Source: Candidatus Rokuibacteriota bacterium (GTDB lineage: Bacteria; Methylomirabilota; Methylomirabilia; Rokubacteriales; JACPHL01). Taken from it: a stretch of 7,089 nucleotides of DNA. A program made the position numbers and the translations under genes. Shown here piece after piece: positions 1-7,089 of the stretch (positions are counted from its first letter, which is position 1; every line of letters starts with the position of its first letter). The stretch spans positions 1 to 7,089 of the forward strand of contig JACPHL010000270.1 of NCBI GenBank assembly GCA_016188625.1, in the 5' to 3' direction. Under the pieces are notes generated by a model, which was not told where the DNA came from, searched no databases, and was given only the letters and a program-made list of their open reading frames with translations.

Positions 1-650
1 TGCATGAGACACCCGGCATCGCACGCCACCAGGACGTCGGCCCCGGCGGCCCTGACGCGGTCGAGCTTCTGGCGGAGGATCGCCCCCGAGACCTCGGGGA
101 GCCGGACCGCGAAGCTCCCGCCGAAGCCGCAGCACTGATCCGCGCCGGGCAGCTCCACGAACTCGACGCCGGGCGCGTTCCGGAGCAGGGTCCGGGGGGC
201 GCGCGACTCCCCGAGGCCGCGGAGGAGGTGGCAGGAGTCGTGGTAGGTGACCCGCCCGCGGAAGGGGGTCTCGACGCGCTCGATCCCCAGGACCGAGACC
301 AGGAACTGGGAGAGCTCGTAGGTCTTCCCCGCGAGGGTCTCGGCCGCCCGGGTCATGGCGGGGTCGTCGGGGAAGAGGTGGGGGTACTCGGCCCGCACCA
401 TCCAAGCGCAGGAGCCGGAAGGCACCACCACGTACTCGGACCGGGCGAAGAGCGGGATCGCCCTGGCCGCGACGCGCGACGCCTCCCGGCGATACCCCGA
501 GTTGAAGAGGGGAAGGCCGCAGCAGGTCTGGCCGGGGGGGAAGTCCACCCGGACGCCGTGGCGTCGGAGGAGGCGGACGACCGCGACCCCCACGTCCGGG
601 TAGAAGAGATCCACCAGGCAGGTCACCAGCAGGGAGGCGTTCACAGACAT
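1..650 (-). CDS. lutA: LutA-like cysteine-rich (CCG-domain) lactate utilization protein, 3' end beyond window
   Basis: The first 216 residues are visible; the family is about 240 long, so some 25-30 residues are cut off by the left edge. LutA works with LutB and LutC in oxidation of L-lactate to pyruvate; the related E. coli set is YkgEFG. Two cysteine-rich domains are clear. The first has TCLVDLFYPDVG (10-21), QTCCGLPLFNSGYR (41-54, C43 and C44) and PSGSCAWM (C81). The second has YHDSCHLLRG (C140), QCCGFGGSFAV (C173 and C174) and CDAGCLM (C210 and C214). There is no N-terminal ferredoxin domain, which separates it from GlcF and fits LutA. The FGGSFAV and NSGYR signatures favour LutA over HdrB or a second GlcF. 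The start at 650 precedes the conserved TCLVDLF motif by nine residues. lutB and lutC would be expected just beyond position 1; this is a prediction. Confidence 0.88.
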   Translation of the reverse strand, partial: MSVNASLLVTCLVDLFYPDVGVAVVRLLRRHGVRVDFPPGQTCCGLPLFNSGYRREASRVAARAIPLFARSEYVVVPSGSCAWMVRAEYPHLFPDDPAMTRAAETLAGKTYELSQFLVSVLGIERVETPFRGRVTYHDSCHLLRGLGESRAPRTLLRNAPGVEFVELPGADQCCGFGGSFAVRLPEVSGAILRQKLDRVRAAGADVLVACDAGCLM

Positions 651-736
651 CCTCGATCGCTCCTCGCCGCGTGGGGCGCCCCGCCCGGTGCGCCACCCGT
701 CCGACGCCCGCTGGCAGCGTTCATGAATGATCCCGG
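651..736 (-). other. Intergenic gap between the cupin gene and lutA
   Basis: These 86 bases carry no convincing gene. They contain a perfect 10-base palindrome GGGGCGCCCC (673-682) and next to it GGTG-CGC-CACC (687-697), a short hairpin. No T-run follows on the transcribed strand, so a Rho-independent terminator is not supported. A Shine-Dalgarno for lutA lies at the left end. No promoter hexamers stand out, so lutA is probably read from the upstream transcript. Confidence 0.5.
660..665 (-). promoter_or_regulatory. Ribosome binding site of the lutA-like gene
   Basis: The minus strand reads GAGGAG nine bases before the ATG at 650. A second GAGG directly abuts the ATG and is too close to function. 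The spacing is acceptable and supports the start at 650. Confidence 0.55.
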
Positions 737-1060
737 TCAGTGACGCGGCGGGGGTGCCAGGAAGACGAGGACCACGAGGGGCGCGGACCCGTCGTTCGCG
801 AGGCCGTGCTCCACCCCGGCCGGCGCCAGCACGGCCGTGCCGGGCTCGAGCCGCTGCTCCTCCGACCCCACGCGGATCCGACCCGTGCCGTCCACCCCAT
901 AGTATACCTTGTCCTGATCGGGGTGGGCGTGCGGGGTCTGGGCCTGGCCGGGTCGGAGGCAGTAGAGGTCGAGCTGACAGCGCGGGGTGGCCAGGAGGGC
1001 GTGTTTGGCCATCTTCCCCTCGGCGAAACCGACCCGCTCGACGATCCGCACCGTCTCCAT
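737..1060 (-). CDS. Small single-domain cupin protein
   Basis: This small cupin has 107 residues, or 109 if the ATG at 1066 is used. That upstream ATG overlaps the glcF stop as ATGA but leaves no room for the Shine-Dalgarno, so 1060 is preferred. Numbered from the 1066 start, cupin motif 1 is G40...PHAHPDQDKVYYGVDGTG, with H46 and H48. The position where many cupins have the metal-binding Glu is Lys (K53) beside D52. Motif 2 fits the consensus G(x)5PxG(x)2H(x)3N exactly: G76, P82, G84, H87, N91. Three histidines could still bind a metal. There is no signal peptide or DNA-binding domain, so it is a cytoplasmic stand-alone beta-barrel. Its role is unknown. Position inside a glc/lut cluster suggests a small sensor, an isomerase-like helper or an enzyme acting on a hydroxyacid or oxoacid, all inference. 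Confidence 0.85.
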   Translation of the reverse strand: METVRIVERVGFAEGKMAKHALLATPRCQLDLYCLRPGQAQTPHAHPDQDKVYYGVDGTGRIRVGSEEQRLEPGTAVLAPAGVEHGLANDGSAPLVVLVFLAPPPRH

Positions 1061-1062
1061 GC

Positions 1063-2349
1063 TCATCCCTCCCGCGTCGGGGCCCGGCCCTCGAACGACC
1101 AGGCGAGCAGTTCCACCGGATGGTGGGCCCGGATCCCGAGCCCCCGTCGGGCGAGCCCCATCCGGAGCTGGAGGAGGCAGCCGGGGTTCCCGCTGACCAC
1201 CACCTCGGCGCCGGTCTCGACGATCCGATCGAGCTTTCGTTCGAGGAGCCGGTCCGCGATCTCGGGCTGAAGGAGGTTGTAGACCCCCGCCGAGCCGCAG
1301 CAGAGGTCCGCCTCCGGCAGCTCCACCAGGCGGAGCCCGGGGATCGCCCGAAGGAGCCGCAGCGGCTCGGCGCGGATCCGCTGGCCGTGGGCGAGGTGGC
1401 AGGGGTCGTGGTAGGTGACCGTGAGGGGGAGAGGGTGGGTCGGAACCGGCGCCGTTTCGGCCAGGAGCTGGGAGACGTCACGGACCCGGGCGTTGAACGC
1501 CGCGGCGGCCGCGTCTCCGGGGAGGAGGTCGCCGTACTCCAGGAGCGCCGTCCCGCACCCGGCCGCGTTGGTCACGACGAGCGCCTCCCCTCCGAAGGCC
1601 TGGAGGTTCCGCCGGGCCAGGGCCCGCGCCGCCTGGCGATCCCCCCAGTGGAGGTGGAGGGCCCCGCAGCAACCCTGCCCCTCGGGGACCGTCACGGCGA
1701 AACCGCTCCGGGCCAGGAGGCGCGCGGTCGCGGCGTTCACCTCGGGGAAGAGCAGACGCTGAACGCACCCGGCGAGGAGCGCGACCTCACCCCGCCGCGC
1801 GCCGGTCGCCGGCAGCCGATCCGGGAGGCGTTTGCCGCGGGGCGGGAGCGGGGGGAGGAGGCGCTCCAGCGCCTGGAGGCGCGGGAAGGCGGCCAGGAGC
1901 CCGAGCCGTCGCACGAGCCGCGAGAGGCCGAGCCGCTGGTAGAGGCGAAGGAGCCCGAGCGCCGCCCCGAGCCGGCGCGGATGGGGGAAGAGCCCGAGGA
2001 CGGCCGTCCGGAGCAGCCGGTGGCCCAGGGGCCGGGAGACCCGCCGCTCGATCTGGCCGCGGACCGCCTCGAGGAGCCGGCCGAAGGGGACCCCGGAGGG
2101 GCAGGCGGTCTCGCAGGCGCGACAGCCGAGGCAGCGGTCCATATGGGTCACCAGGGCCGGGGTGAGGCCGAGACGCCCCTCCGCCGCGGCGCGCATGAGG
2201 TAGACCCGGCCGCGGGGCGAGTCCGCCTCCAGCCCCAGCACCCGGTAGCTCGGGCACTGGGGCAGGCAGATCCCGCAGTGGATGCAGTCGAGGATCCCCT
2301 CGTAGTCCGGGGGGTCGAGGGGATCGAACGCCCCGAGCGGCGCCGCCAT
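1063..2349 (-). CDS. glcF: Glycolate oxidase iron-sulfur subunit GlcF
   Basis: This 428-residue protein is the electron-transfer subunit that takes electrons from the GlcD/GlcE flavins toward the respiratory chain. The N-terminal ferredoxin-like domain holds two 4Fe-4S motifs: C22-x2-C25-x2-C28-x3-C32 and C73-x2-C76-x2-C79-x3-C83. A Leu/Arg/Pro-rich linker (about 100-185) shows no clear membrane segment. Two cysteine-rich CCG domains follow. The first has AGCVQRLLFPEVN near 193-205, CCG at 227-229 and AGCG near C265. The second has YHDPCH (313-318), CCG at 350-352 and GNPGC ending at C391. Length fits E. coli GlcF (about 407). The ATG at 2349 shares a base with the glcE stop. A GTG one codon upstream (2352) is an alternative, but the TGATG pattern repeats at two other junctions here. 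Its TGA stop falls within the start region of the cupin gene. Confidence 0.95.
   Translation of the reverse strand: MAAPLGAFDPLDPPDYEGILDCIHCGICLPQCPSYRVLGLEADSPRGRVYLMRAAAEGRLGLTPALVTHMDRCLGCRACETACPSGVPFGRLLEAVRGQIERRVSRPLGHRLLRTAVLGLFPHPRRLGAALGLLRLYQRLGLSRLVRRLGLLAAFPRLQALERLLPPLPPRGKRLPDRLPATGARRGEVALLAGCVQRLLFPEVNAATARLLARSGFAVTVPEGQGCCGALHLHWGDRQAARALARRNLQAFGGEALVVTNAAGCGTALLEYGDLLPGDAAAAAFNARVRDVSQLLAETAPVPTHPLPLTVTYHDPCHLAHGQRIRAEPLRLLRAIPGLRLVELPEADLCCGSAGVYNLLQPEIADRLLERKLDRIVETGAEVVVSGNPGCLLQLRMGLARRGLGIRAHHPVELLAWSFEGRAPTREG
1068..1073 (-). promoter_or_regulatory. Ribosome binding site that decides the cupin start
   Basis: The minus strand reads GGGAGG within the last codons of glcF. 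It lies seven bases before the ATG at 1060 but only one base before the ATG at 1066, too close for initiation. It therefore favours the downstream ATG as the cupin start. Confidence 0.65.
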
Positions 2350-3662
2350 CACAACCGTCCGACGAAGCGGCCGGGGTTGAGCAGGCCGAGCGGATCGAAC
2401 TCGGCCTTGAGCCGGCGCATCACCCCGAAGGCCGGGCCGACGTCCCCCCAGACGTCGAGCCGGGGCTTGAGGGCGGCCGGCGCGTGCTCGACCACCAGCG
2501 CGCCGCCGAGCCCGGCCACGGCCTCCCGGAGCCGGACCACGAGCCGCTCATCGGCGAGCCCCTCCCCCGCGAGGCGCGCGCGGAGGGTCCCCACCCCGAG
2601 GGTGGCGGTCGCGGCCAGGGCGAGCCCGCGTTCGTGCGCAGCCGACTCCAGGAGCCGAAACCCCTTGGCCAGGTCGGTGCCGAGCAGCCCGACCCGGAGG
2701 GTCAGCGAGCGCTCCGGCTCCTCGGGCAGGGTCGCGTCGCTCACCCCGGCCCAGAACGCGGCGGCACCCGTCCCGGCCAGCCCGAGGGCGACCCCCCCGC
2801 CCTCCCGGCAGACCGCGTGGACGGCCTCGCCCTGCGCGCGGACGGCCTCCGGGACGCTCCCGATCCCGACCGCGAGGCCGGCCGGATGGGGGCAACCCAC
2901 GCCGAGGCGGGTGAGCGTGGGGCCATCGACGAGCTCGAGGCGCTGGAGGAGCAGCGGGGAGTCCAAGAGCCGGAGGGCGGCCTCGAGGGCCGCCTCGGGG
3001 GACGGCATCCCGAAGACCCAGGTCGCCTCGGCCGCCGGCCGCGGATGGACGCGCAGGGTCGCGGCGGTCACGATCCCCAGACTCCCCAGGGCCCCGACGT
3101 GGAGCTTCGGCACGTCGTAGCCGGTCACGTTCTTGACCACCCGTCCCCCGCCCTTCGTCACGGTCCCGTCCGCGCCGACCACCGTGACGCCGAGGAGGAG
3201 GTCCCGGACCGTGCCGTAGCGGTGACGCCAGGGGCCGCTCGCGTTCGTGGCGATGACGCCGCCCACGGTCGCGCGCGAGGCGAGCGGCGGATCCAGGGGG
3301 ACGAACTGGCCGTGGCGCTCGAGGACTCGGGCGAGCGCGCCCAGCCGGACGCCGGCCTCCAGCGTGACGGTGAGGTCGCCGGGCTCGTATTCGACGAGCC
3401 GATCCAGGCGGCGGAGGTCGATGACGAGATCCACGCCGCGGGGCGGATTCCCCCAGCCGAGCTTGGTCCGCCCGCCGACCGGGATCACGGCGAGGCGCTC
3501 CGCGGCGGCGAGGGCGAGGAGCCGGCTCACCTCCTCCTCGGTCCCCGGGGCGGCGACCCAGCGCGGGGACCGGCCGTCCACGCTCCAGGTCGTCGTCGCC
3601 GGTTCGCTCAGGAGATGCTCGGACCCGACGATCCCGCGGAGGGCGGTCTCCAGGGCCGTCAT
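2349..3662 (-). CDS. glcE: Glycolate oxidase FAD-binding subunit GlcE
   Basis: This 437-residue protein is the second flavin-binding subunit of the GlcDEF complex; E. coli needs all three subunits for activity. The FAD-binding domain includes PVGGRTKLGWG (61-71), GGVIATNASGPWRHRYGT (134-151), GGGRVVKNVTGYDVPKL (171-187) and GALGSLGIVT (190-199). The C-terminal end carries the family closing motif FDPLGLLNPGRF (422-433). It lacks the GEHGVG metal motif of GlcD, as expected for GlcE. It is longer than E. coli GlcE (about 350) but in the range of many other bacterial homologues. The reading frame could extend upstream to an ATG at 3719, but the ATG at 3662 is preferred. It forms the TGATG overlap with the glcD stop, and the protein then starts just before the conserved domain. 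Only a poorly spaced AAGG precedes it, so coupled re-initiation is likely. Confidence 0.92.
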   Translation of the reverse strand: MTALETALRGIVGSEHLLSEPATTTWSVDGRSPRWVAAPGTEEEVSRLLALAAAERLAVIPVGGRTKLGWGNPPRGVDLVIDLRRLDRLVEYEPGDLTVTLEAGVRLGALARVLERHGQFVPLDPPLASRATVGGVIATNASGPWRHRYGTVRDLLLGVTVVGADGTVTKGGGRVVKNVTGYDVPKLHVGALGSLGIVTAATLRVHPRPAAEATWVFGMPSPEAALEAALRLLDSPLLLQRLELVDGPTLTRLGVGCPHPAGLAVGIGSVPEAVRAQGEAVHAVCREGGGVALGLAGTGAAAFWAGVSDATLPEEPERSLTLRVGLLGTDLAKGFRLLESAAHERGLALAATATLGVGTLRARLAGEGLADERLVVRLREAVAGLGGALVVEHAPAALKPRLDVWGDVGPAFGVMRRLKAEFDPLGLLNPGRFVGRL

Positions 3663-5101
3663 CAGACCCAGAGCCCTTCGGGGACCGGCCGCCCGCCTCC
3701 CTGGCCGACCTCCCGGCAAGCCCCCGCGGCGGGGAAGATCTTCGCCGGGTTCATGAGCCCGCGGGGGTCGAAGACCCGCCGGACGCGGGCCATCGCCTCG
3801 AGATCGCCAGCGGAGAAGAGGAGGGGGAGGCTCGACGCCTTGTCCATCCCTACCCCGTGCTCCCCGGTCACCGTCCCGCCCATGGCGATGCAGGCCCTCA
3901 GGATCGCCTCGCTGGCCTCGAGGGCCCGCTCGAACTCGCCGGCGACCCGCTCGTCGTAGCAGATCAGGGGGTGGAGGTTCCCGTCCCCGGCGTGGAAGAC
4001 GTTGGCGACGAGCAGCCCGTGCCGGGCCGCGATCGCCCCGATCTCTCGCATGATCTGGGCGAGCCGGGAGCGGGGGACGACGGCGTCCTGAAGGACGTAG
4101 TTGTGGGTGATCCGGCCGAAGGCCCCCGCGGCCTCCTTCCGCCCCTTCCAGAGGAGCGCCCGCTCGGCCTCGTCCCGGGCGACCCGGAGCGACAGGGCGC
4201 CGTGGGCACGGCAGATCGCGGCCACCGCCTCGGCCTGGGCCTCCACCTCGGCCCGCGGCCCGTCCAGCTCGACGAGGAGGACCGCCTTGGCGTCGGCGGG
4301 GTAGCCGGCCTTGATCCCCGCCTCCACGGCCCGGAGGATCGGCTCGTCCATCAGCTCGAGGGCGGCCGGGACGATCCCGCGGGCGATGATCGCCGAGACC
4401 GCGGCCGCGGCCTCCTCGATCTCCGGGAAGGTGGCCAGCGCCGTCTCGACCGCCTCGGCGGCGTGGAGGAGGCGAACGACGAGCTTGGTGATGACCCCCA
4501 GGGTCCCCTCGGAGCCCACCATCACCCCGGTGAGGTCATAGCCGATCCGCTCCTGGACCTTCCCCCCGAGCCAGACCACCTCCCCCTCGCCCGTGACCAC
4601 CTCGAGGCCGAGGACGTGATTGACGGTGATCCCGTACTTCAGGCAGTGGGCGCCCCCGGCGTTGGTGGCGGCGTTCCCCCCGATCGTGGAGACCATCTGG
4701 CTCGAGGGGTCCGGGGCGAAGAGGTAGCCGCGCCCCTCCACGGCCCGGGTGAGCCAGAGGTTGATGAGCCCGGGCTCGACCACGGCCAGCCGGTTGGGGA
4801 GGTCCACCTCGAGGAGCCGGTTCATCCGGTTGAGGGCGAGCAGGACGCCCCCCCGGGGGGCCATGGCGCCGCCGATGAGACCGGTTCCGGAGCCCCGGGG
4901 GATGACCGGGAGGCCCTCGGCGAGGCAGAGGCGGACGACCGCCGCGACCTGCTCCGTGGTCGTCGGGAACGCCACCACGTCCGGGGCCCCCTTGTAGTGG
5001 GTGAGCATGTCGCACTCGTAGACGAGGCACTCGTCCGGCGCGGCGAGCACCGCCTCGGGCCCCAGCAGGCGCGTCAGGTCCCGAACGATCCTGGGATCCA
5101 T
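3662..5101 (-). CDS. glcD: Glycolate oxidase FAD-linked subunit GlcD (or D-lactate dehydrogenase-type)
   Basis: This 479-residue flavoprotein is the catalytic subunit that oxidises a 2-hydroxyacid, classically glycolate to glyoxylate, and also D-lactate in E. coli. The N-terminal FAD-binding type 4 (PCMH) domain spans about residues 35-215. It contains PRGSGTGLIGGA (68-79), APDPSSQMVSTIGGNAATNAGG (about 129-150) and the GSEGTLGVIT element (196-205). The C-terminal FAD-linked oxidase domain runs from about 216 to 457, with VFHAGDGNLHP (368-378) and GEHGVGMDK (413-421), where the histidines and the Glu are the expected metal and substrate site. It closes with DPRGLMNPAKIFP. Length is close to E. 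coli GlcD (about 499). The start at 5101 has a strong Shine-Dalgarno. The TGA stop overlaps the glcE ATG by one base. The following glcE and glcF make glycolate oxidase more likely than a stand-alone D-lactate dehydrogenase, but the substrate is not proven. Confidence 0.93.
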   Translation of the reverse strand: MDPRIVRDLTRLLGPEAVLAAPDECLVYECDMLTHYKGAPDVVAFPTTTEQVAAVVRLCLAEGLPVIPRGSGTGLIGGAMAPRGGVLLALNRMNRLLEVDLPNRLAVVEPGLINLWLTRAVEGRGYLFAPDPSSQMVSTIGGNAATNAGGAHCLKYGITVNHVLGLEVVTGEGEVVWLGGKVQERIGYDLTGVMVGSEGTLGVITKLVVRLLHAAEAVETALATFPEIEEAAAAVSAIIARGIVPAALELMDEPILRAVEAGIKAGYPADAKAVLLVELDGPRAEVEAQAEAVAAICRAHGALSLRVARDEAERALLWKGRKEAAGAFGRITHNYVLQDAVVPRSRLAQIMREIGAIAARHGLLVANVFHAGDGNLHPLICYDERVAGEFERALEASEAILRACIAMGGTVTGEHGVGMDKASSLPLLFSAGDLEAMARVRRVFDPRGLMNPAKIFPAAGACREVGQGGGRPVPEGLWV

Positions 5102-5108
5102 GTCGAGA

Positions 5109-5115
5109 CCTCCCC
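5109..5115 (-). promoter_or_regulatory. Ribosome binding site of glcD
   Basis: The minus strand reads GGGGAGG, ending seven bases before the ATG at 5101. This near-perfect match and spacing fixes the glcD start. It contrasts with the weak or absent signals before glcE and glcF, which rely on overlap with the preceding gene. Confidence 0.8.
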
Positions 5116-5120
5116 GTTAC

Positions 5121-5126
5121 AGTCTA
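5121..5126 (-). promoter_or_regulatory. Possible -10 promoter element ahead of glcD
   Basis: The minus strand reads TAGACT inside the AT-rich patch GAATTGGCGTAGACTGTAAC, sharing four of six positions with TATAAT. It would place a transcript start about 10-15 bases before the glcD Shine-Dalgarno. No convincing -35 hexamer is seen at the 17-base spacing, and the GG/GC spacing of a sigma-54 promoter is absent. This is a weak suggestion based mainly on local base composition and position. Confidence 0.22.
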
Positions 5127-5227
5127 CGCCAATTCGGGGAGCCGGGCATGGCCGCGGGGACCGAGGGGGCAGACGGGGAGCGGGACAGGGGCGCCGGTCT
5201 CGCGGGCGCGGGGGCGTCGGGGTCCGG

Positions 5228-6258
5228 TCAGCCGGCCTCGATCCGCCAGGTGTCTCCGGAGACGAGGAGAGAGGCGATGTCCCCCGGCCCCCGGTCGGCG
5301 GTCGCCCGCTGCTCCTGCTGGAGCAGGGTCTCCTCGTAGGCGGGGGCCTCGGCGGCGAGCATCACCCCGATGGGGATCGGGAACTCGGGGTGGGAGAGCC
5401 TGGCCAGGGCGAGGGCCGCGCCGACGTCGGTCTCGTCGTGGACCCAGGGCGCGCCCTCGGGGACGTCCTTGGCCCGCACCACCCTGGGGGTCACGCCCTC
5501 GAGGACGAGGGCGCGCCGGTCGTCCACGGGCCCGAACAGGAGGGGTTGGCCGTGCACGAGCCTGAGCTCGTGGAGGAGCTTCGACTCCCGGTCGTACAGG
5601 ACGTTCCAGGCCAGGTCGTTGTAGACGTTGCAGTTCTGGAGGATCTCCACGAAGGCGGCCCCCCGGTGGTTCGCCGCCCGCTTGAGGGTCTCCTCCATGT
5701 GGGGGATGTTGCGGTCCACGGCCCGGGCGACGAAGGTCGCCCCCGCCCCCAGCGCGAAGAGGCACGGGCTCACGGGCCGGTCCGCCGAGCCCATGGGGGT
5801 GGACTTGGTGACCTTGCCGAGCTCGCTGGTCGGCGAGTACTGCCCCTTGGTAAGGCCGTAGACCCGGTTGTTGAAGAGGAGGATCGTGACGTTGATGTTC
5901 CGGCGGAGGACGTGGAGGAGGTGGTTGCCGCCGATGGAGAGGCCGTCGCCGTCGCCCGTGACGACGAACACCTTCAGGTCGGGGCGGGCGACCCGGAGGC
6001 CGGTGGCGATCGCGGGGGCCCGCCCGTGGATGGTGTGGAACCCGTAGGTGTTCATGTAGTAGGGGAAGCGGCTCGAGCACCCGATCCCGGAGATGAAGAC
6101 GATGTCCTCCCGGGGGATGCCGAGGTCCGGCATCATCTTCTGCACGGTGCTCAGGACCGCGTAGTCCCCGCACCCGGGGCACCAGCGCACGTCCTGGTCG
6201 GATTCGAAATCCTTCTTGGTGTACCGGGGGGCCGCCGTGGCCCCGGTGAGGTCGGCCA

Positions 6259-6259
<1 letters not shown>
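5228..6259 (-). CDS. korB: 2-oxoacid:ferredoxin oxidoreductase, beta subunit (KorB-like)
   Basis: This complete 343-residue protein is the thiamine diphosphate (TPP) and 4Fe-4S subunit that pairs with the upstream alpha subunit. The N-terminal WCPGCGDY supplies C27 and C30, GIGCSSR supplies C61, and QNCNVYND supplies C210. Together these match the four cluster ligands known for this family. The TPP/Mg motif is GDGDGLSIGGNH at about residues 102-113, followed by NN at 130-131 and YGLTKGQYSPTS at 134-145. Length fits the usual 290-370 residues. The ATG at 6259 is chosen because it shares its A with the korA stop (TGATG) and has GGAGG seven bases upstream, inside the korA coding end. The C-terminal region, from about residue 215, contains a second conserved part ending near LVSGDTWRIEAG. 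A 126-base gap separates it from glcD, so co-transcription with glcDEF is possible but not shown. Substrate is unresolved. Confidence 0.96.

Positions 6260-7089
<830 letters not shown>

Larger units (their letters stand above)
5102..5227 (-). other. Intergenic gap between korB and glcD
   Basis: These 126 bases contain no plausible gene. The half nearest korB is C- and G-rich without an inverted repeat followed by a T-run, so I see no Rho-independent terminator. The half nearest glcD contains the most AT-rich patch in the window (about 5114-5135) and then a strong Shine-Dalgarno. This could be where the glcD transcript starts, or simply a spacer in a longer korAB-glcDEF transcript. Confidence 0.6.

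Noticed and set aside
228-743. Plus-strand open frame opposite the lutA-like gene
   Set aside because: The minus-strand frame has all the CCG-domain motifs. The plus-strand product shows no known family pattern.
727-3120. Very long open frame on the plus strand, antisense to the cupin gene, glcF and part of glcE
   Set aside because: The translation is Arg/Pro/Gly/Glu-rich and low in complexity, with no recognisable domain. It lies opposite genes with clear family motifs. Such frames are typical of GC-rich coding DNA.
3663-3719. Upstream start for GlcE at 3719
   Set aside because: The additional 19 residues are Arg/Gly/Pro-rich, overlap the glcD coding end and are not part of the conserved domain. 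The ATG at 3662 fits the TGATG overlap seen at the other junctions.
4849-4860. Perfect CCCCCCGGGGGG palindrome
   Set aside because: It is explained by Pro-Arg-Gly-Gly codons of glcD in a conserved region (after GGAMA). It is a possible spot for sequencing error but the frame is intact on both sides.
5102-5227. Sigma-54 promoter or Rho-independent terminator in the korB-glcD gap
   Set aside because: TTGGC is present but there is no GC at the required spacing. There is no stem followed by a T-run after korB.

Overview
The window is a piece of a very GC-rich bacterial genome (roughly 70% by eye, with G or C at most third codon positions). All seven recognisable genes lie on the minus strand, so they are transcribed from position 7089 towards position 1. 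Both edges cut a gene. I see no RNA genes, mobile elements, CRISPR arrays or transporters. The content is redox metabolism of 2-oxoacids and 2-hydroxyacids. The organism cannot be fixed from this. The base composition and gene set would suit an actinobacterium or one of the GC-rich, mostly uncultured soil or sediment phyla, but that is only inference.

In transcription order, the right part (5228-7089) holds the C-terminal part of a 2-oxoacid:ferredoxin oxidoreductase alpha subunit (korA) and a complete beta subunit (korB) with the thiamine diphosphate motif and four cluster cysteines. A 126-base gap (5102-5227) follows, containing the most AT-rich patch of the window and a strong ribosome binding site. 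The middle part (1063-5101) is a complete glcDEF set: two FAD-binding subunits and an iron-sulfur subunit of a glycolate (or D-lactate) oxidase. Next come a small single-domain cupin (737-1060) and, after an 86-base gap, a LutA-type cysteine-rich protein that runs off the left edge (1-650).

Gene junctions are tight. korA/korB, glcD/glcE and glcE/glcF each share one base in a TGATG stop-start overlap, and the cupin starts within a few bases of the glcF stop. This argues for translational coupling and for at least one operon, glcDEF-cupin, probably continuing into lutA.

Functionally, GlcDEF would oxidise glycolate to glyoxylate (or D-lactate to pyruvate) and pass electrons to the respiratory chain. 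LutA, if lutB and lutC follow outside the window, would belong to an L-lactate oxidation complex. KorAB would take a 2-oxoacid to an acyl-CoA and reduce ferredoxin, or run in reverse. The neighbourhood therefore looks like a 2-hydroxyacid to 2-oxoacid to acyl-CoA module. All the enzyme families are known. The less ordinary aspects are the arrangement and the embedded cupin. I found no clear evidence of an undescribed system.
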